A DNA stretch of 15,617 nt from AP-15 sp035570935. GTDB lineage: Bacteria > Pseudomonadota > Alphaproteobacteria > ATCC43930 > CGMCC-115725. The notes beneath the pieces are model-generated. The model did no database searches and was not told the origin of the DNA. It saw only the letters and a list, made by a program, of their open reading frames with translations. Numbering within the stretch: position 1 is the stretch's first letter; each line of letters opens with the position of its first letter. This document shows positions 1 through 6,809 of the stretch, in pieces. The position numbers and the translations under genes are program-made. The DNA is taken from assembly GCA_035570935.1 (NCBI GenBank), contig DATMKU010000228.1, positions 1-15,617 on the forward strand, in the 5' to 3' direction.

Positions 1-238
1 CGAGCACAGTGACCGCGACCGCGGCAACCCGGCCCGCCCGCAGATGCCGCAGCCAATGAACCGCGGGCGCCAGCATAAAGCTCAGCAGCACCGCGAGCGC
101 AAAGGGCACGAGCACTTCGCGGCCGAAATAAAGCGCCGTGACGACGAGGGTCAAAGTCAGAAAAGTCAGCATGCCCGTGACCCCGCGCGATTGGTCATCG
201 CTGCGGCCACGCTCGGCGCCGGGCGGCACATCGGCCAT
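1..238 (-). CDS. AI-2E/PerM family membrane transporter, N-terminal part
   Basis: Only the first 79 codons are in the window; the gene runs off the left edge. A polar N-terminal stretch of about 20 residues is followed by a hydrophobic helix (about residues 22-41, ending ALYFGREVLVPF), a second helix (about 44-62, with ALAVLLSFMLAP) and a third that begins at the edge. The YFGREVLVPFALAVLLSFMLAP pattern is typical of the N-terminus of AI-2E/PerM permeases, which have about 8 membrane segments and usually 350-650 residues. Substrates in this family differ (autoinducer-2 export, sodium/proton antiport, unknown), so none is assigned. The ATG at 238 is preceded by GGGGAG about 9 bases upstream, which supports the start. 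It is transcribed away from the csbD block. Confidence 0.8.
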   Translation of the reverse strand, partial: MADVPPGAERGRSDDQSRGVTGMLTFLTLTLVVTALYFGREVLVPFALAVLLSFMLAPAVHWLRHLRAGRVAAVAVTVL

Positions 239-533
239 TTCAGATTTATCTCCCCGCAGCCAGTGCGATTAGGCCAAGGATGCTTGTCGAACGCCGGCGC
301 CGCGTTCGGTGCCGCTCCCGCGACGCCTGCCGACCGCACCCCCGGGGATAGCCGCCGACGGGCCCGAAGCGGTAATCTGATACTTTAACATTCACCCGGG
401 GAATTGGCTCCCCGCCGTTTGGCACGCGAGCGTGACATCGGCGCGGCCTGTCGGACTGTCGCCGAGGTTTTTCGGAACTCCGGGTTGCCGCAGCTTGTTT
501 TTCGACCGACGAGTTAACAGAGGAAACCGAGAA
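239..533. other. Divergent intergenic region, no gene
   Basis: About 295 bases separate the divergent membrane permease and csbD. Neither strand holds a convincing reading frame here. It contains a weak hairpin (CGGGG at 397-401 with CCCCG at 410-414) and the GGAAC-type promoter described separately at 474-499. I could not identify a convincing promoter for the leftward permease gene. Confidence 0.6.
474..499 (+). promoter_or_regulatory. EcfG-type general stress promoter of csbD
   Basis: GGAAC at 474-478 and TGTT at 496-499 are separated by exactly 17 bases, fitting the published alphaproteobacterial EcfG consensus GGAAC-N16/17-CGTT with one difference in the -10 element. It lies 34 bases before the csbD start, almost the same distance as the matching motif before the PRC-barrel gene. 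CsbD proteins are common members of this regulon. No transcription start has been mapped, so the role is inferred. Confidence 0.6.
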
Positions 534-719
534 ATGGACAAGGACCGCATTGCCGGAAGCGCCAAAAAGGTGACCGGCGCGATTAAAGAAGGCGTTGGCC
601 GGGCAACAGGTGACCGGCGCACCGAAGCCGAGGGCCAAGACGAAAAGGCCGAAGGGCGGGTACAGAATGCGGTTGGCAAGGCGAAGGACGCCGCGCGCGA
701 GATCATAAACAAAAAATAG
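534..719 (+). CDS. CsbD-family stress protein
   Basis: A 61-residue, highly charged, Lys/Glu/Gly/Ala-rich protein. It begins MDKDRIAGSAKKVTGAIKE and carries a second repeat-like helix (EGRVQNAVGKAKDAA), the hallmark of CsbD, whose members are small soluble proteins induced by general stress; the molecular role is not settled. The length is normal for the family. The ATG at 534 is chosen over in-frame upstream starts because AGAGGAAA lies about 9 bases before it and because CsbD proteins begin at this residue. An EcfG-type promoter sits just upstream. The gene is followed after 50 bases by a 26-residue peptide gene and then the PRC-barrel gene. Confidence 0.9.
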   Translation: MDKDRIAGSAKKVTGAIKEGVGRATGDRRTEAEGQDEKAEGRVQNAVGKAKDAAREIINKK

Positions 720-722
720 CGC

Positions 723-753
723 ACCTGGCTCGGCTATACGAGTCCGGTATTTT
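723..753 (+). terminator. Possible hairpin terminator after csbD
   Basis: ACC/GGT, GG/CC and CTCG/CGAG pair in register around the loop GCTATA (733-738), with single bulged T bases at 726 and 743, giving nine pairs. ATTTT follows at 749-753. The T run is short and the stem is bulged, so it may only partly stop transcription, letting some messages continue into the 26-residue peptide gene. Confidence 0.35.
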
Positions 754-769
754 CGCGAGGAATGACGAA

Positions 770-850
770 ATGGGTAGAGGCATTTTGCTTTGGCTGCTTG
801 GTATTCCGATTCCGATCATCATACTTCTTTTTCTTTTCCATGTCGTTTAG
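770..850 (+). CDS. 26-residue hydrophobic membrane peptide
   Basis: This short frame encodes MGRGILLWLLGIPIP followed by an Ile/Leu/Phe-rich stretch and ends FHVV. It is one hydrophobic segment with a positively charged residue near the N-terminus and a PIP kink, so it probably sits in the inner membrane. AGGA at 758-761 is well placed, 8 bases before the ATG. Very similar short peptides beginning MGRG(I/L)LLWLLGIPIP occur in many alphaproteobacterial genomes as I recall; this was not checked here. It lies between csbD and the PRC-barrel gene, 50 bases after csbD, so a stress-linked membrane role is a reasonable guess. The exact function is unknown. Confidence 0.7.
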   Translation: MGRGILLWLLGIPIPIIILLFLFHVV

Positions 851-861
851 GCGAATCTGTC

Positions 862-887
862 GGAACCTCGGGCAATCAGCCATCGTT
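862..887 (+). promoter_or_regulatory. EcfG-type general stress promoter of the PRC-barrel gene
   Basis: GGAACC begins at 862 and CGTT occupies 884-887, with 17 bases between GGAAC and CGTT. This is a full match to the EcfG consensus. It lies 35 bases before the GTG start, giving a short leader of roughly 28 bases. Finding the same arrangement before csbD strengthens both calls. Confidence 0.72.
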
Positions 888-922
888 ACTGCAAACGTCT
901 GAGTTCAAATGAGGAGGAATTT

Positions 923-1396
923 GTGACGAAATCGAACCTGACGGCTGCCGTTGCCGCGATCCTGATGGCGACGTCACCGCTCGCCTATGCACAGGTCAGC
1001 ACCACGACGCACGAGAGCGCCGCCACAGCGACAAACCCGACCGGGACGACGATTCGATCGGATCAGTTTCGGGCAAGCAAGATGATCGGCAGCACCGTCT
1101 ACGACATCCAGAACCGCGACATCGGTTCGGTCAAGGATCTGGTCATCGACAAGGACGGCCGGGTCACGGATGCAATCGTCGATGTCGGGACGTTTCTCGG
1201 TATGGGCGGGAAGTATGTCGCGGTGCCGCTGAGCGTGATCAAAACCGACAACAACCGGCTCACTTTGGACATGACCAAAGAGCAGCTCCAGCAGGCGCAG
1301 GCCTACAATCTGGAAAATGCGGACACCGGCTCGGGCAGTTCGACGTCGCCGGTCACCGGCGGGCATCTCGGCTCGGGCAGCGGAACCAACCGCTAA
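923..1396 (+). CDS. Exported PRC-barrel domain protein
   Basis: This 157-residue protein has a signal peptide (residues 1-23, ending SPLAYA before Gln24), a low-complexity Thr/Ala linker to about residue 45, and a PRC-barrel domain at about 48-120 (SKMIGSTVYDIQNRDIGSVKD, then DGRVTDAIVDVGTFLGMGGKYVAVPL). A Ser/Gly/Thr-rich tail follows. PRC-barrel folds in this setting are usually small periplasmic or envelope proteins linked to stress or surface adaptation; the ligand is unknown. The GTG at 923 is chosen because GAGGAGGA lies at 911-918. An EcfG-type promoter is directly upstream, so it is probably induced together with csbD. Confidence 0.85.
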   Translation: MTKSNLTAAVAAILMATSPLAYAQVSTTTHESAATATNPTGTTIRSDQFRASKMIGSTVYDIQNRDIGSVKDLVIDKDGRVTDAIVDVGTFLGMGGKYVAVPLSVIKTDNNRLTLDMTKEQLQQAQAYNLENADTGSGSSTSPVTGGHLGSGSGTNR

Positions 1397-1462
1397 CGCA
1401 AAAGAGAACGACGGCGAAGCGCGGTAAACGCCCGCCGCACCATTGTGCATATGCGAGACTCG

Positions 1463-1523
1463 CCGCCGCCGGTTGCCCCGGCGGCGGGCTTGCGGTATAA
1501 GCCCGCCCCGCTGTGGAGGGCGG
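1463..1523 (+). promoter_or_regulatory. Candidate rpmE leader: three overlapping alternative hairpins
   Basis: Hairpin A pairs CCGCCGCCGG (1463-1472) with CCGGCGGCGG (1478-1487), loop TTGCC. Hairpin B pairs GCGGGCTT (1484-1491) with AAGCCCGC (1499-1506), loop of 7. Hairpin C pairs CCGCCC (1503-1508) with GGGCGG (1518-1523) and covers the ribosome site GGAGGG (1515-1520) of rpmE. A and C can form together, while B shares bases with both and excludes them. That is the architecture of a switch: A+C hides the ribosome site and B frees it. bL31 autoregulatory leaders are known in other bacterial groups. Hairpin A could instead serve as a U-less end to the PRC-barrel message. Confidence 0.5.
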
Positions 1524-1527
1524 CAGG

Positions 1528-1755
1528 ATGAAGCAGGGAATTCACCCCGATTATCACGAAATCACCATCGTGATGACCGACGGGACCACCTACCAGACAC
1601 GATCGACCTATGGCAAGGCGGGCGACACGCTGCGCCTCGAAATCGATTCGAAATCGCATCCCGCCTGGACCGGCGGGCAGCAACGCCTGCTCGACACCGG
1701 CGGGCAGCTCGCCCGCTTCAACAAGCGGTTCCAAGGCTTCGGCATCAAACCCTGA
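1528..1755 (+). CDS. rpmE: Ribosomal protein bL31, zinc-free type
   Basis: This 75-residue protein begins MKQGIHPDYHEITIVMTDGT and contains RLEIDSKSHPAWTGGQQRLL, the diagnostic bL31 core. bL31 sits on the large ribosomal subunit and helps bridge it to the small one. There is no cysteine, so the zinc-binding CxxC form is absent, as is usual in alphaproteobacteria. The ATG at 1528 matches the conserved MKxxIHPDYH start. Upstream in-frame starts would read through the ribosome site GGAGGG (1515-1520). The preceding region folds into competing hairpins that may control translation. The next gene, Hsp20, appears to have its own promoter. Confidence 0.95.
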   Translation: MKQGIHPDYHEITIVMTDGTTYQTRSTYGKAGDTLRLEIDSKSHPAWTGGQQRLLDTGGQLARFNKRFQGFGIKP

Positions 1756-1796
1756 GCGAATGGACGAAGTCCTGCCTCGGTCCGGTTCTTTGCCCC

Positions 1797-1825
1797 CTTG
1801 ACCCCGCTTTTCCCGGTACTATGTA
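1797..1825 (+). promoter_or_regulatory. Probable heat-shock or housekeeping promoter of hsp20
   Basis: CTTGACC begins at 1797 (TTGACC 1798-1803) and TATGTA occupies 1820-1825, 16 bases later. The CTTGA start of the -35 element fits alphaproteobacterial RpoH promoters as well as sigma-70. The predicted start near 1832 coincides with the first base of the first leader hairpin, giving a leader of about 96 bases. Confidence 0.45.
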
Positions 1826-1831
1826 TTTCGT

Positions 1832-1930
1832 GTGCAGCCGCCGCTTGCGGGACTGTACGCTAACCCAACCGGCATCTGGCGTTACTTGCGGATGCCGACC
1901 CCATGTTGCTCGATGGAGAATGTGGTCATG
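1832..1930 (+). promoter_or_regulatory. ROSE-like RNA thermometer in the hsp20 leader
   Basis: Three hairpins fill the leader. The first pairs GTGCAG (1832-1837) with CTGTAC (1853-1858). The second pairs GGCATC (1871-1876) with GATGCC (1891-1896). The third pairs CCATGTT-G-CTC (1901-1911) with GAGAATGTGG (1916-1925) around loop GATG. It has ten pairs, two of them G-U, and one bulged G at 1908. The third hairpin buries the ribosome site GGAGAA (1915-1920) just before the ATG at 1928. A UUGCU strand with an unpaired G opposite the ribosome site is the signature of ROSE thermometers, which melt on heating and are found upstream of alphaproteobacterial small heat-shock genes. The pairing was worked out by eye. 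Confidence 0.72.
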
Positions 1931-2386
1931 GACCGTTTCGATTTTTCCCCGCTGTTCCGTTCGACGATTGGCTTTGACCGGCTGACCCGCCTGGTCGACG
2001 CCGCGAGCCGCGTCGATAGCGCCGCCCTCGCCTACCCGCCCTACAACATCGAAAAGACCGGCGAAGAGACTTATCGCGTGACGATGGCGGTGGCTGGGTT
2101 TTCGCGCGACGAGATCGACGTCACCGTGCACGAGAATTCTCTGCTGGTGACCGGCAAGGCGAAAACCGACGAGGACGAGGGCCGTTATCTGCATCGCGGC
2201 ATCGCCCGCCGCGCATTCGAACGGCGCTTCAGCCTCGCCGACCACATCAAGATCGTCGGCGCCAGCCTCGACAATGGCATGCTGCATGTCGACCTCGTTC
2301 ACGAGGTGCCCGAGGAAGCGAAGCCGCGCAAGATCCAGATCGGCAGCGGCCAGCCGCAGGTGCTCGAGCAAAAGCAGGCCGCTTAG
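1928..2386 (+). CDS. Small heat-shock protein, Hsp20/IbpA family
   Basis: This 152-residue chaperone holds unfolding proteins in an ATP-independent way until other chaperones refold them. A short N-terminal arm (MDRFDFSPLFRSTIGFDRL) matches IbpA/HspH-type proteins. The alpha-crystallin domain spans about residues 38-138, with the conserved YNIEKTGEETYRVTMAVAGF start and the A-x-x-x-N-G-x-L element (ASLDNGML, about 112-119). A C-terminal I-x-I-like RKIQIG follows. The ATG at 1928 is chosen over an upstream in-frame ATG because the domain begins there and GGAGAA lies 7 bases upstream, inside the thermometer hairpin. A strong terminator follows. Confidence 0.93.
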   Translation: MDRFDFSPLFRSTIGFDRLTRLVDAASRVDSAALAYPPYNIEKTGEETYRVTMAVAGFSRDEIDVTVHENSLLVTGKAKTDEDEGRYLHRGIARRAFERRFSLADHIKIVGASLDNGMLHVDLVHEVPEEAKPRKIQIGSGQPQVLEQKQAA

Positions 2387-2426
2387 CCTTAAAGGCGGCC
2401 GCCCTCGCGGGCTCCAGCAACGACGA

Positions 2427-2452
2427 CGCCCCCGCTTTCCGGGGGCGTTTTT
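2427..2452 (+). terminator. Rho-independent terminator of hsp20
   Basis: CGCCCCC (2427-2433) pairs perfectly with GGGGGCG (2441-2447) around a 7-base loop, followed by TTTTT (2448-2452). This is a textbook intrinsic terminator for the rightward message. The leftward CorA message reaches it from the other side without a T run, so any effect on that strand would be weaker. Confidence 0.88.
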
Positions 2453-2474
2453 ATATCGGGCGCCGGCCAGCGGC

Positions 2475-3470
2475 TCAGATCCAGCCGCGCCATTTGAACC
2501 AGACCAGCGGCAATATCGCGCTCAGCGCGATCATGGCGAGCCCGTAGGGATAGCCCCAGGACCAATCCAATTCTGGCATCCCCTTGAAATTCATCCCATA
2601 CATGCTGGCGATCAAGGTCGGCGGGATACCGACCACTGAGACGATCGTCAACACCTTGATGATATTGTTCTGTTCGACATTGATCAGGCCGAGGGTGGCG
2701 TCGAGCAACAGCTGAACCTTGTTGACGATGTGCGCGTCGTAATCGCCGAGCGACAGCACGTCCTGGCGCACCGTGTCGAGCCGCGGCTTGACCTCCGGCG
2801 GAAGCCAGTCGGCGGCGAGGGTCGAAACATAAGGAACGACGCGGCCGATCCCGTGCAAACTGTCGCGGATCTTTGAGGCGAGATCGCCGCTGTGGCCGAT
2901 ACGGCGCAGGATGATCCTGAGATCGGCGCTCTCACGCGCCGGCGGGCGCCGCCCGGCGGGCTCGGTCACCGGGCTGCGGAACAGCCGGTGCGACAGCACG
3001 TCGAGCTCGCCGGCAATGGTTTCGAGGATATCCGCGAGGCGGTCGGTGATCGCGTCCATCAGCCCGGCAAACACCGCGGCGCTGGTCAGGGGGTCGGCCT
3101 CGGCCGCCAGGTCGCGGTTGATGAACGTGCTGAACGGGGTCAACTCTTCGAACCGCACCGTGATCAGCCGCTCACGCGTCAGCACAAAACCGACCGGCGT
3201 CGTCAGCGGCTGGTCCGCGTCGGCGCGATAGACCAAGGGCGCACTCAGATAGATCGCGCCGTTCTGATTGCGCAGGCGGCTCGAACTTTCGATCTCGCTC
3301 AGATCCTCGATGCTCGGCACGTGGAGGCCGGTGGTGCGGGTGACAAACGCAGCCTCGTCGGGATCGGGGTTGAGCAGATCGAGCCATGCGACATTCGCCG
3401 CGAGGTTCGCGCTGGCGAGGTCGGCCGGCCGTTCCCCGCGCCCGGCGCGGCTGTGGTAGAGCGTCAGCAT
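2475..3470 (-). CDS. CorA-family divalent metal ion channel
   Basis: This 331-residue protein has a large cytoplasmic N-terminal domain (1-270), rich in acidic residues and long helices, and two C-terminal membrane helices (about 272-290 and 308-325). The first helix ends in the family signature YGMNF (291-295), whose Gly-Met-Asn forms the ion selectivity filter; the loop FKGMPELDW follows. CorA channels take up magnesium, and some members carry cobalt, nickel or zinc. No sequence feature seen here settles the ion. Length is normal. The ATG at 3470 has no strong ribosome site, but the alignment with the family start (MLTLYHSR) is good. It is convergent with hsp20. Confidence 0.9.
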   Translation of the reverse strand: MLTLYHSRAGRGERPADLASANLAANVAWLDLLNPDPDEAAFVTRTTGLHVPSIEDLSEIESSSRLRNQNGAIYLSAPLVYRADADQPLTTPVGFVLTRERLITVRFEELTPFSTFINRDLAAEADPLTSAAVFAGLMDAITDRLADILETIAGELDVLSHRLFRSPVTEPAGRRPPARESADLRIILRRIGHSGDLASKIRDSLHGIGRVVPYVSTLAADWLPPEVKPRLDTVRQDVLSLGDYDAHIVNKVQLLLDATLGLINVEQNNIIKVLTIVSVVGIPPTLIASMYGMNFKGMPELDWSWGYPYGLAMIALSAILPLVWFKWRGWI

Positions 3471-3717
3471 CGCTTGAAGTTACAGGTTTCGCGCCATTCG
3501 CGCAGGCGTCTTTGCGGCTGGACCTGGCGGCGGACCAAAAGCGAGGTCCACCCTTCCCGCGGGCGCATGCCGGAATTGCTTGAAAAGCTCAGGTATTGTT
3601 GCGCGCCCGGCGCTATATCCTGGACTGCATCGGCGTCGCCCGGCCGTGATCGCTTTGGGGCTGCTGTGCGAAGCTCGATGGTTGGGCACCCGGTCTTGAA
3701 CTGCGGCGAAAAAGGCG

Positions 3718-3999
3718 GTGAGCGTGCGACGGCTTTCTTCTCGAGAAGATAATTACTTGGGCCAGACGATCGAGCGGCTCGACCGGGTTTCGCGGGCGAT
3801 GAACCCGCTGCTGTTGTTTGTCGCGGTATCTCTCGTCGTGTTAAATTTGGCTTGCGTCCTCAATCTGATCGATTGGCGCAATCTGCCGCCTCCGCCGGTC
3901 GCGGTGGCCGCGTCGCCCGATGACACCGTCGCCAAACCGGCGCCCGTTAAACCCTCGCCCCCAGCCTCCGAGCCGCGCGCCGCCACCTCGCCGGATTAG
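3718..3999 (+). CDS. Small single-helix membrane protein, unknown function
   Basis: This 93-residue protein is not one I recognise. It has a charged N-terminal segment (about 1-28, with TIERLDRVSRAMNP), one membrane helix (about 31-51, LLLFVAVSLVVLNLACVLNL) and a Pro/Ala-rich low-complexity tail (52-93) that may lie in the periplasm. Start is GTG at 3718; GTG at 3724 with AAAGGCGG before it is equally possible. The layout of positive N-terminus, single helix and disordered tail, and the absence of a better frame on either strand, support a real gene. The 247 bases before it contain no gene I can support. It converges on the glycosyltransferase gene with 40 bases between. Confidence 0.6.
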   Translation: MSVRRLSSREDNYLGQTIERLDRVSRAMNPLLLFVAVSLVVLNLACVLNLIDWRNLPPPPVAVAASPDDTVAKPAPVKPSPPASEPRAATSPD

Positions 4000-4039
4000 C
4001 CCCGATCCCGTGATCGATCCGCCGCCTGGTCGGAAATCG

Positions 4040-5089
4040 TCAAAGGCTTAAATCCTCGCGCAAACCGTGCGCGAAATCGACCGGGGTGCGGCGCGTCGAA
4101 GTAACGACGTTCGAGAGAAATTGGTCGATGCAGGCGCGCCACGTAAAGCGCAGAGCTTGCGCGCGGCACAATTCGCGCGGGATCGCGAGCGCGGCAAGCG
4201 CCACCGCGCGCAGGTCATGATCGAGGACGCCGGCCGGGCCGCTGCCGATCACGTCGAGTGGCCCCGGCACCGGCAACGCCGCGACCGGGAGCCCGCAGGC
4301 GAGCGCCTCCAGCAACACGAGACCGAACGTTTCGGTCCGGCTCGGCAAGACGAACACATCGGCCGAGGCATAGTGTCGAACGAGCGCCCTGCCATCCTGA
4401 CGGCCGGCAAAAAGGACCTGCGGGTAGCGTTGCCGAAGACGTGGCAGCAACGGGCCGTCGCCGACGACGAGCTTTGAGCCCGGCAAGTCGAGATCGAGAA
4501 AATCGGGCAGACTCTTTTCGGGTGAGATCCGCCCGACGTAAAGAAAAACAGGTCGCGGCAGGTCAAGTGCCGGCGCGAGGCCGGGCCGGAACAAGCTCGC
4601 ATCGACGCCGCGCGTCCACGGGACGAGGCGCGGAAATCCCCGTCGGACAAGCTCGCCGCGGACGGTCTCGGTCGCGACCATGACGGCGCTCGAGCGCGCG
4701 TGAAACCAGCGCAGGGCGGCATAACCCCAGGACACGGGAACCCCCAGCCGCGCGCGCAGATATTCGGGAAATTTGGTGTGAAAGGAGGTGGTGAAACATC
4801 GCCGCCGAGAAACGCAGTAGGCGCGCGCGGCGAGGCCGAGCGGCCCTTCGGTCGCAATATGGATCGTGTCGGGCGCAAACCCGTCGAGCAGCCGCGGCAA
4901 GCTGCGCCGCGCGCCGACCGCGAGCCGGATCGCGGAATCGGTCGGGCAGGGCACAGTGCGAAACCGATCGGGGTTCACCGCCTTGACATTGTGGCCGGCG
5001 GCTGAGAGCCCGTCCGCCAATGCCGACAACGTCCGCACGACGCCGTTGACCTGTGGCGCCCACGCGTCGGTGACCAAGGCTATTCTCAC
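4040..5089 (-). CDS. GT4-type glycosyltransferase (GT-B fold)
   Basis: This 349-residue retaining glycosyltransferase has two Rossmann-like halves. The N-terminus MRIALVTDAWAPQVNGVVRTL is the acceptor-side glycine loop of GT4 enzymes. The C-terminal half has VGRISPEK (185-192), whose Arg/Lys contact the donor phosphates, and the EX7E motif in SRTETFGLVLLEA (250-262). The sequence resembles diacylglycerol- or lipid-directed alpha-mannosyl/glucosyl transferases (MgtA/SqdX-like), but donor and acceptor are not proven. Start is GTG at 5089, with GAGAG close upstream. It is the last gene of the leftward operon, 36 bases after the GT2 gene, which supports a joint role in making an envelope glycolipid. 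Confidence 0.88.
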   Translation of the reverse strand: MRIALVTDAWAPQVNGVVRTLSALADGLSAAGHNVKAVNPDRFRTVPCPTDSAIRLAVGARRSLPRLLDGFAPDTIHIATEGPLGLAARAYCVSRRRCFTTSFHTKFPEYLRARLGVPVSWGYAALRWFHARSSAVMVATETVRGELVRRGFPRLVPWTRGVDASLFRPGLAPALDLPRPVFLYVGRISPEKSLPDFLDLDLPGSKLVVGDGPLLPRLRQRYPQVLFAGRQDGRALVRHYASADVFVLPSRTETFGLVLLEALACGLPVAALPVPGPLDVIGSGPAGVLDHDLRAVALAALAIPRELCRAQALRFTWRACIDQFLSNVVTSTRRTPVDFAHGLREDLSL

Positions 5090-5125
5090 GGTCTCTCGGC
5101 CGATAGGTCGGGCGCCGGGACGCGG

Positions 5126-5941
5126 CTAGGGACGCGGCGGCTCGCCGGGGACCGGCGCCGCAGCGGCGAGCGAGGCGTCGTCGGCCGCGACCGCAGGGTG
5201 CCGGAAATCGAGCCAATTCAAGGTAAACGGCTGCTTGAACAGCACCGTCCACAGATAGTTGATGCTGTACTGAAAGGCTACCCGGCACAGCCCCTCGGCG
5301 GCGAGCCGCCGCCCGGATGAAAATGCCGGCAGCGCGAACGAGAATTTGACCGCGCCGACTTTGCTCAATCGCCGCGCCAATTCGGTGTCTTCGCCGTAGA
5401 AGCTGAAATTGGGATTGAACGCGTCGGCGGCGTCGAGGGTGCTTTTGCGGACGACGAAATTGCCGCCTTGCATCATCGAGCCGGCGCGCAGGACAAACCG
5501 CACCAGCAGATAGCTGACAAAGGCGAACCGATAAAAAATCGCGACGATGACCCGCGTCGTTTTCGACAGGTCATAATGAACAAACGGCCCGCTCAGCGCT
5601 GCCAGATCGGGGTGGCGGGCGAAAGCGGCGAGCACCGTATCGAGCCATCCCGGTGGGATCATCGTGTCGGCGTCGATGTTGGCGATCAGTTGACCGCTGG
5701 CGGCGCGGCAACCTGCCCGGCGCGCTTGCACCAATCCTCGCTGCGGTTCGTCGACAATCGTCACGCCCGGGATCGCCGAGGCGATCCGACGCGTATCGTC
5801 GGTGCTGTTGTTGTCGACGACGATGATTTCGGCGCCGCATCCGACGCGCGAGGTTTCCGCCAAAATCGCGTGCAGGGAGGAGGCGATCAGCGCCTCCTCG
5901 TTATAGGCGGGCACGACAAAACTCACCGTCAGTTCCGACAT
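5126..5941 (-). CDS. GT2-family glycosyltransferase
   Basis: This 271-residue glycosyltransferase has the GT-A fold. It opens FVVPAYNEEALIASSL and then IIVVDNNSTDDT (39-50). The metal/nucleotide-binding DxD is at DAD (90-92), and YGEDTELARRL (182-192) holds the catalytic acidic pair. A hydrophobic stretch at about 130-155 could anchor it to the membrane, and the C-terminal region after 220 has a second hydrophobic patch. ATG at 5941 has AGGAG directly upstream. It lies 31 bases after the metallophosphoesterase and 36 before the GT4 gene, in the same direction, so all three are probably co-transcribed. The sugar and acceptor are unknown; a lipid acceptor is inferred from its neighbours. Confidence 0.87.
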   Translation of the reverse strand: MSELTVSFVVPAYNEEALIASSLHAILAETSRVGCGAEIIVVDNNSTDDTRRIASAIPGVTIVDEPQRGLVQARRAGCRAASGQLIANIDADTMIPPGWLDTVLAAFARHPDLAALSGPFVHYDLSKTTRVIVAIFYRFAFVSYLLVRFVLRAGSMMQGGNFVVRKSTLDAADAFNPNFSFYGEDTELARRLSKVGAVKFSFALPAFSSGRRLAAEGLCRVAFQYSINYLWTVLFKQPFTLNWLDFRHPAVAADDASLAAAAPVPGEPPRP

Positions 5942-5972
5942 CGCTCCTCCCCGCTCGTTCCCGACGCCCTTG

Positions 5973-6809
5973 TCAAAAAGGCTCCTCGACGGTTTCGAGC
6001 ACGTCTTCCTCTTGCTCGAACCCCGACGCCATCTCGATCCCGAGCGGATCGAACGAGCGCTGAACGATCCAGCTCACCAGCTCCAGCCTTCCCTCGAAAT
6101 GCTCCACGAGGGCCGTGCAGCTCTCGACCCAATCGCCGCTGTTGCAATAGAGCACACCACCGAAATCGCGGATCTCGGCGTGGTGGATATGGCCGCAGAC
6201 GACGCCGTCGGCGCCGCGGCGACGGGCTTCGTCGGCGATCGCGTCGCCAAACGAGACGATGTATTGCACCGCGTTTTTGACGCGCCGCTTGAGATAGGCC
6301 GACAGCGACCAATAAGGATAGCCAAGCCGCCGCCGCGCCGTATTGAAATGGCGGTTGAGCCACAAGGTCATGGTATAGGCGCCGTCGCCGAGCAGGGCGA
6401 GCCAACGGGCATGGGTGACGACCGCATCGAACGCGTCGCCGTGCATTACCAACAGCCGGCGCCCGTCGGCGGTGACGTGAATCGCCTCGTCGAGGATTTC
6501 GACGCCGCCGAATTGCAGCTCGGTGTAATCGCGCAGCCACTCGTCGTGGTTCCCGGGGATGTAGACAGCGCGGGTCCCCTTGCGCACCATGCGCAACAGC
6601 TTTTGGACGACGTCATTGTGGGTCTGGGGCCAATACCAGGATTTCTTGAGCCGCCAGCCGTCGATGATGTCGCCGACGAGATAGATCGTGTCGGCATCGT
6701 TGTGCCGCAGAAAATCGAGGAGAAATTCGGCCTTGCAGCCACGGGTGCCGAGATGCACGTCGGAAATCCAGATCGTGCGGTAACGGCGCATGCGCAGGGT
6801 CCGGCTCAT
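5973..6809 (-). CDS. LpxH-like metallophosphoesterase (UDP-diacylglucosamine hydrolase type)
   Basis: This 278-residue protein carries the full metallophosphoesterase metal-site series: SDVHLG (16-21), GDIIDGW (46-52), GNHDE (86-90), MHGD (122-125) and CGHIHHAEI (205-213). It resembles LpxH, which removes UMP from UDP-2,3-diacylglucosamine in lipid A synthesis. Many alphaproteobacteria use the unrelated LpxI for that step and carry this family beside glycosyltransferases, so the true substrate may be a related lipid sugar nucleotide. The ATG at 6809 is chosen because it overlaps the stop of a 44-residue upstream gene (ATGA). In-frame alternatives are ATG 6791 and an upstream start at 6908 that overlaps that gene. 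First enzyme of the three-gene operon. Confidence 0.85.
   Translation of the reverse strand: MSRTLRMRRYRTIWISDVHLGTRGCKAEFLLDFLRHNDADTIYLVGDIIDGWRLKKSWYWPQTHNDVVQKLLRMVRKGTRAVYIPGNHDEWLRDYTELQFGGVEILDEAIHVTADGRRLLVMHGDAFDAVVTHARWLALLGDGAYTMTLWLNRHFNTARRRLGYPYWSLSAYLKRRVKNAVQYIVSFGDAIADEARRRGADGVVCGHIHHAEIRDFGGVLYCNSGDWVESCTALVEHFEGRLELVSWIVQRSFDPLGIEMASGFEQEEDVLETVEEPF

Noticed and set aside
2892..3752. 286-codon open frame on the + strand
   Set aside because: Antisense to CorA over most of its length; low-complexity charged translation and no good ribosome site.
4003..4016. CGATC/GATCG inverted repeat between convergent genes
   Set aside because: Only five pairs and no T run; too weak to call a terminator.
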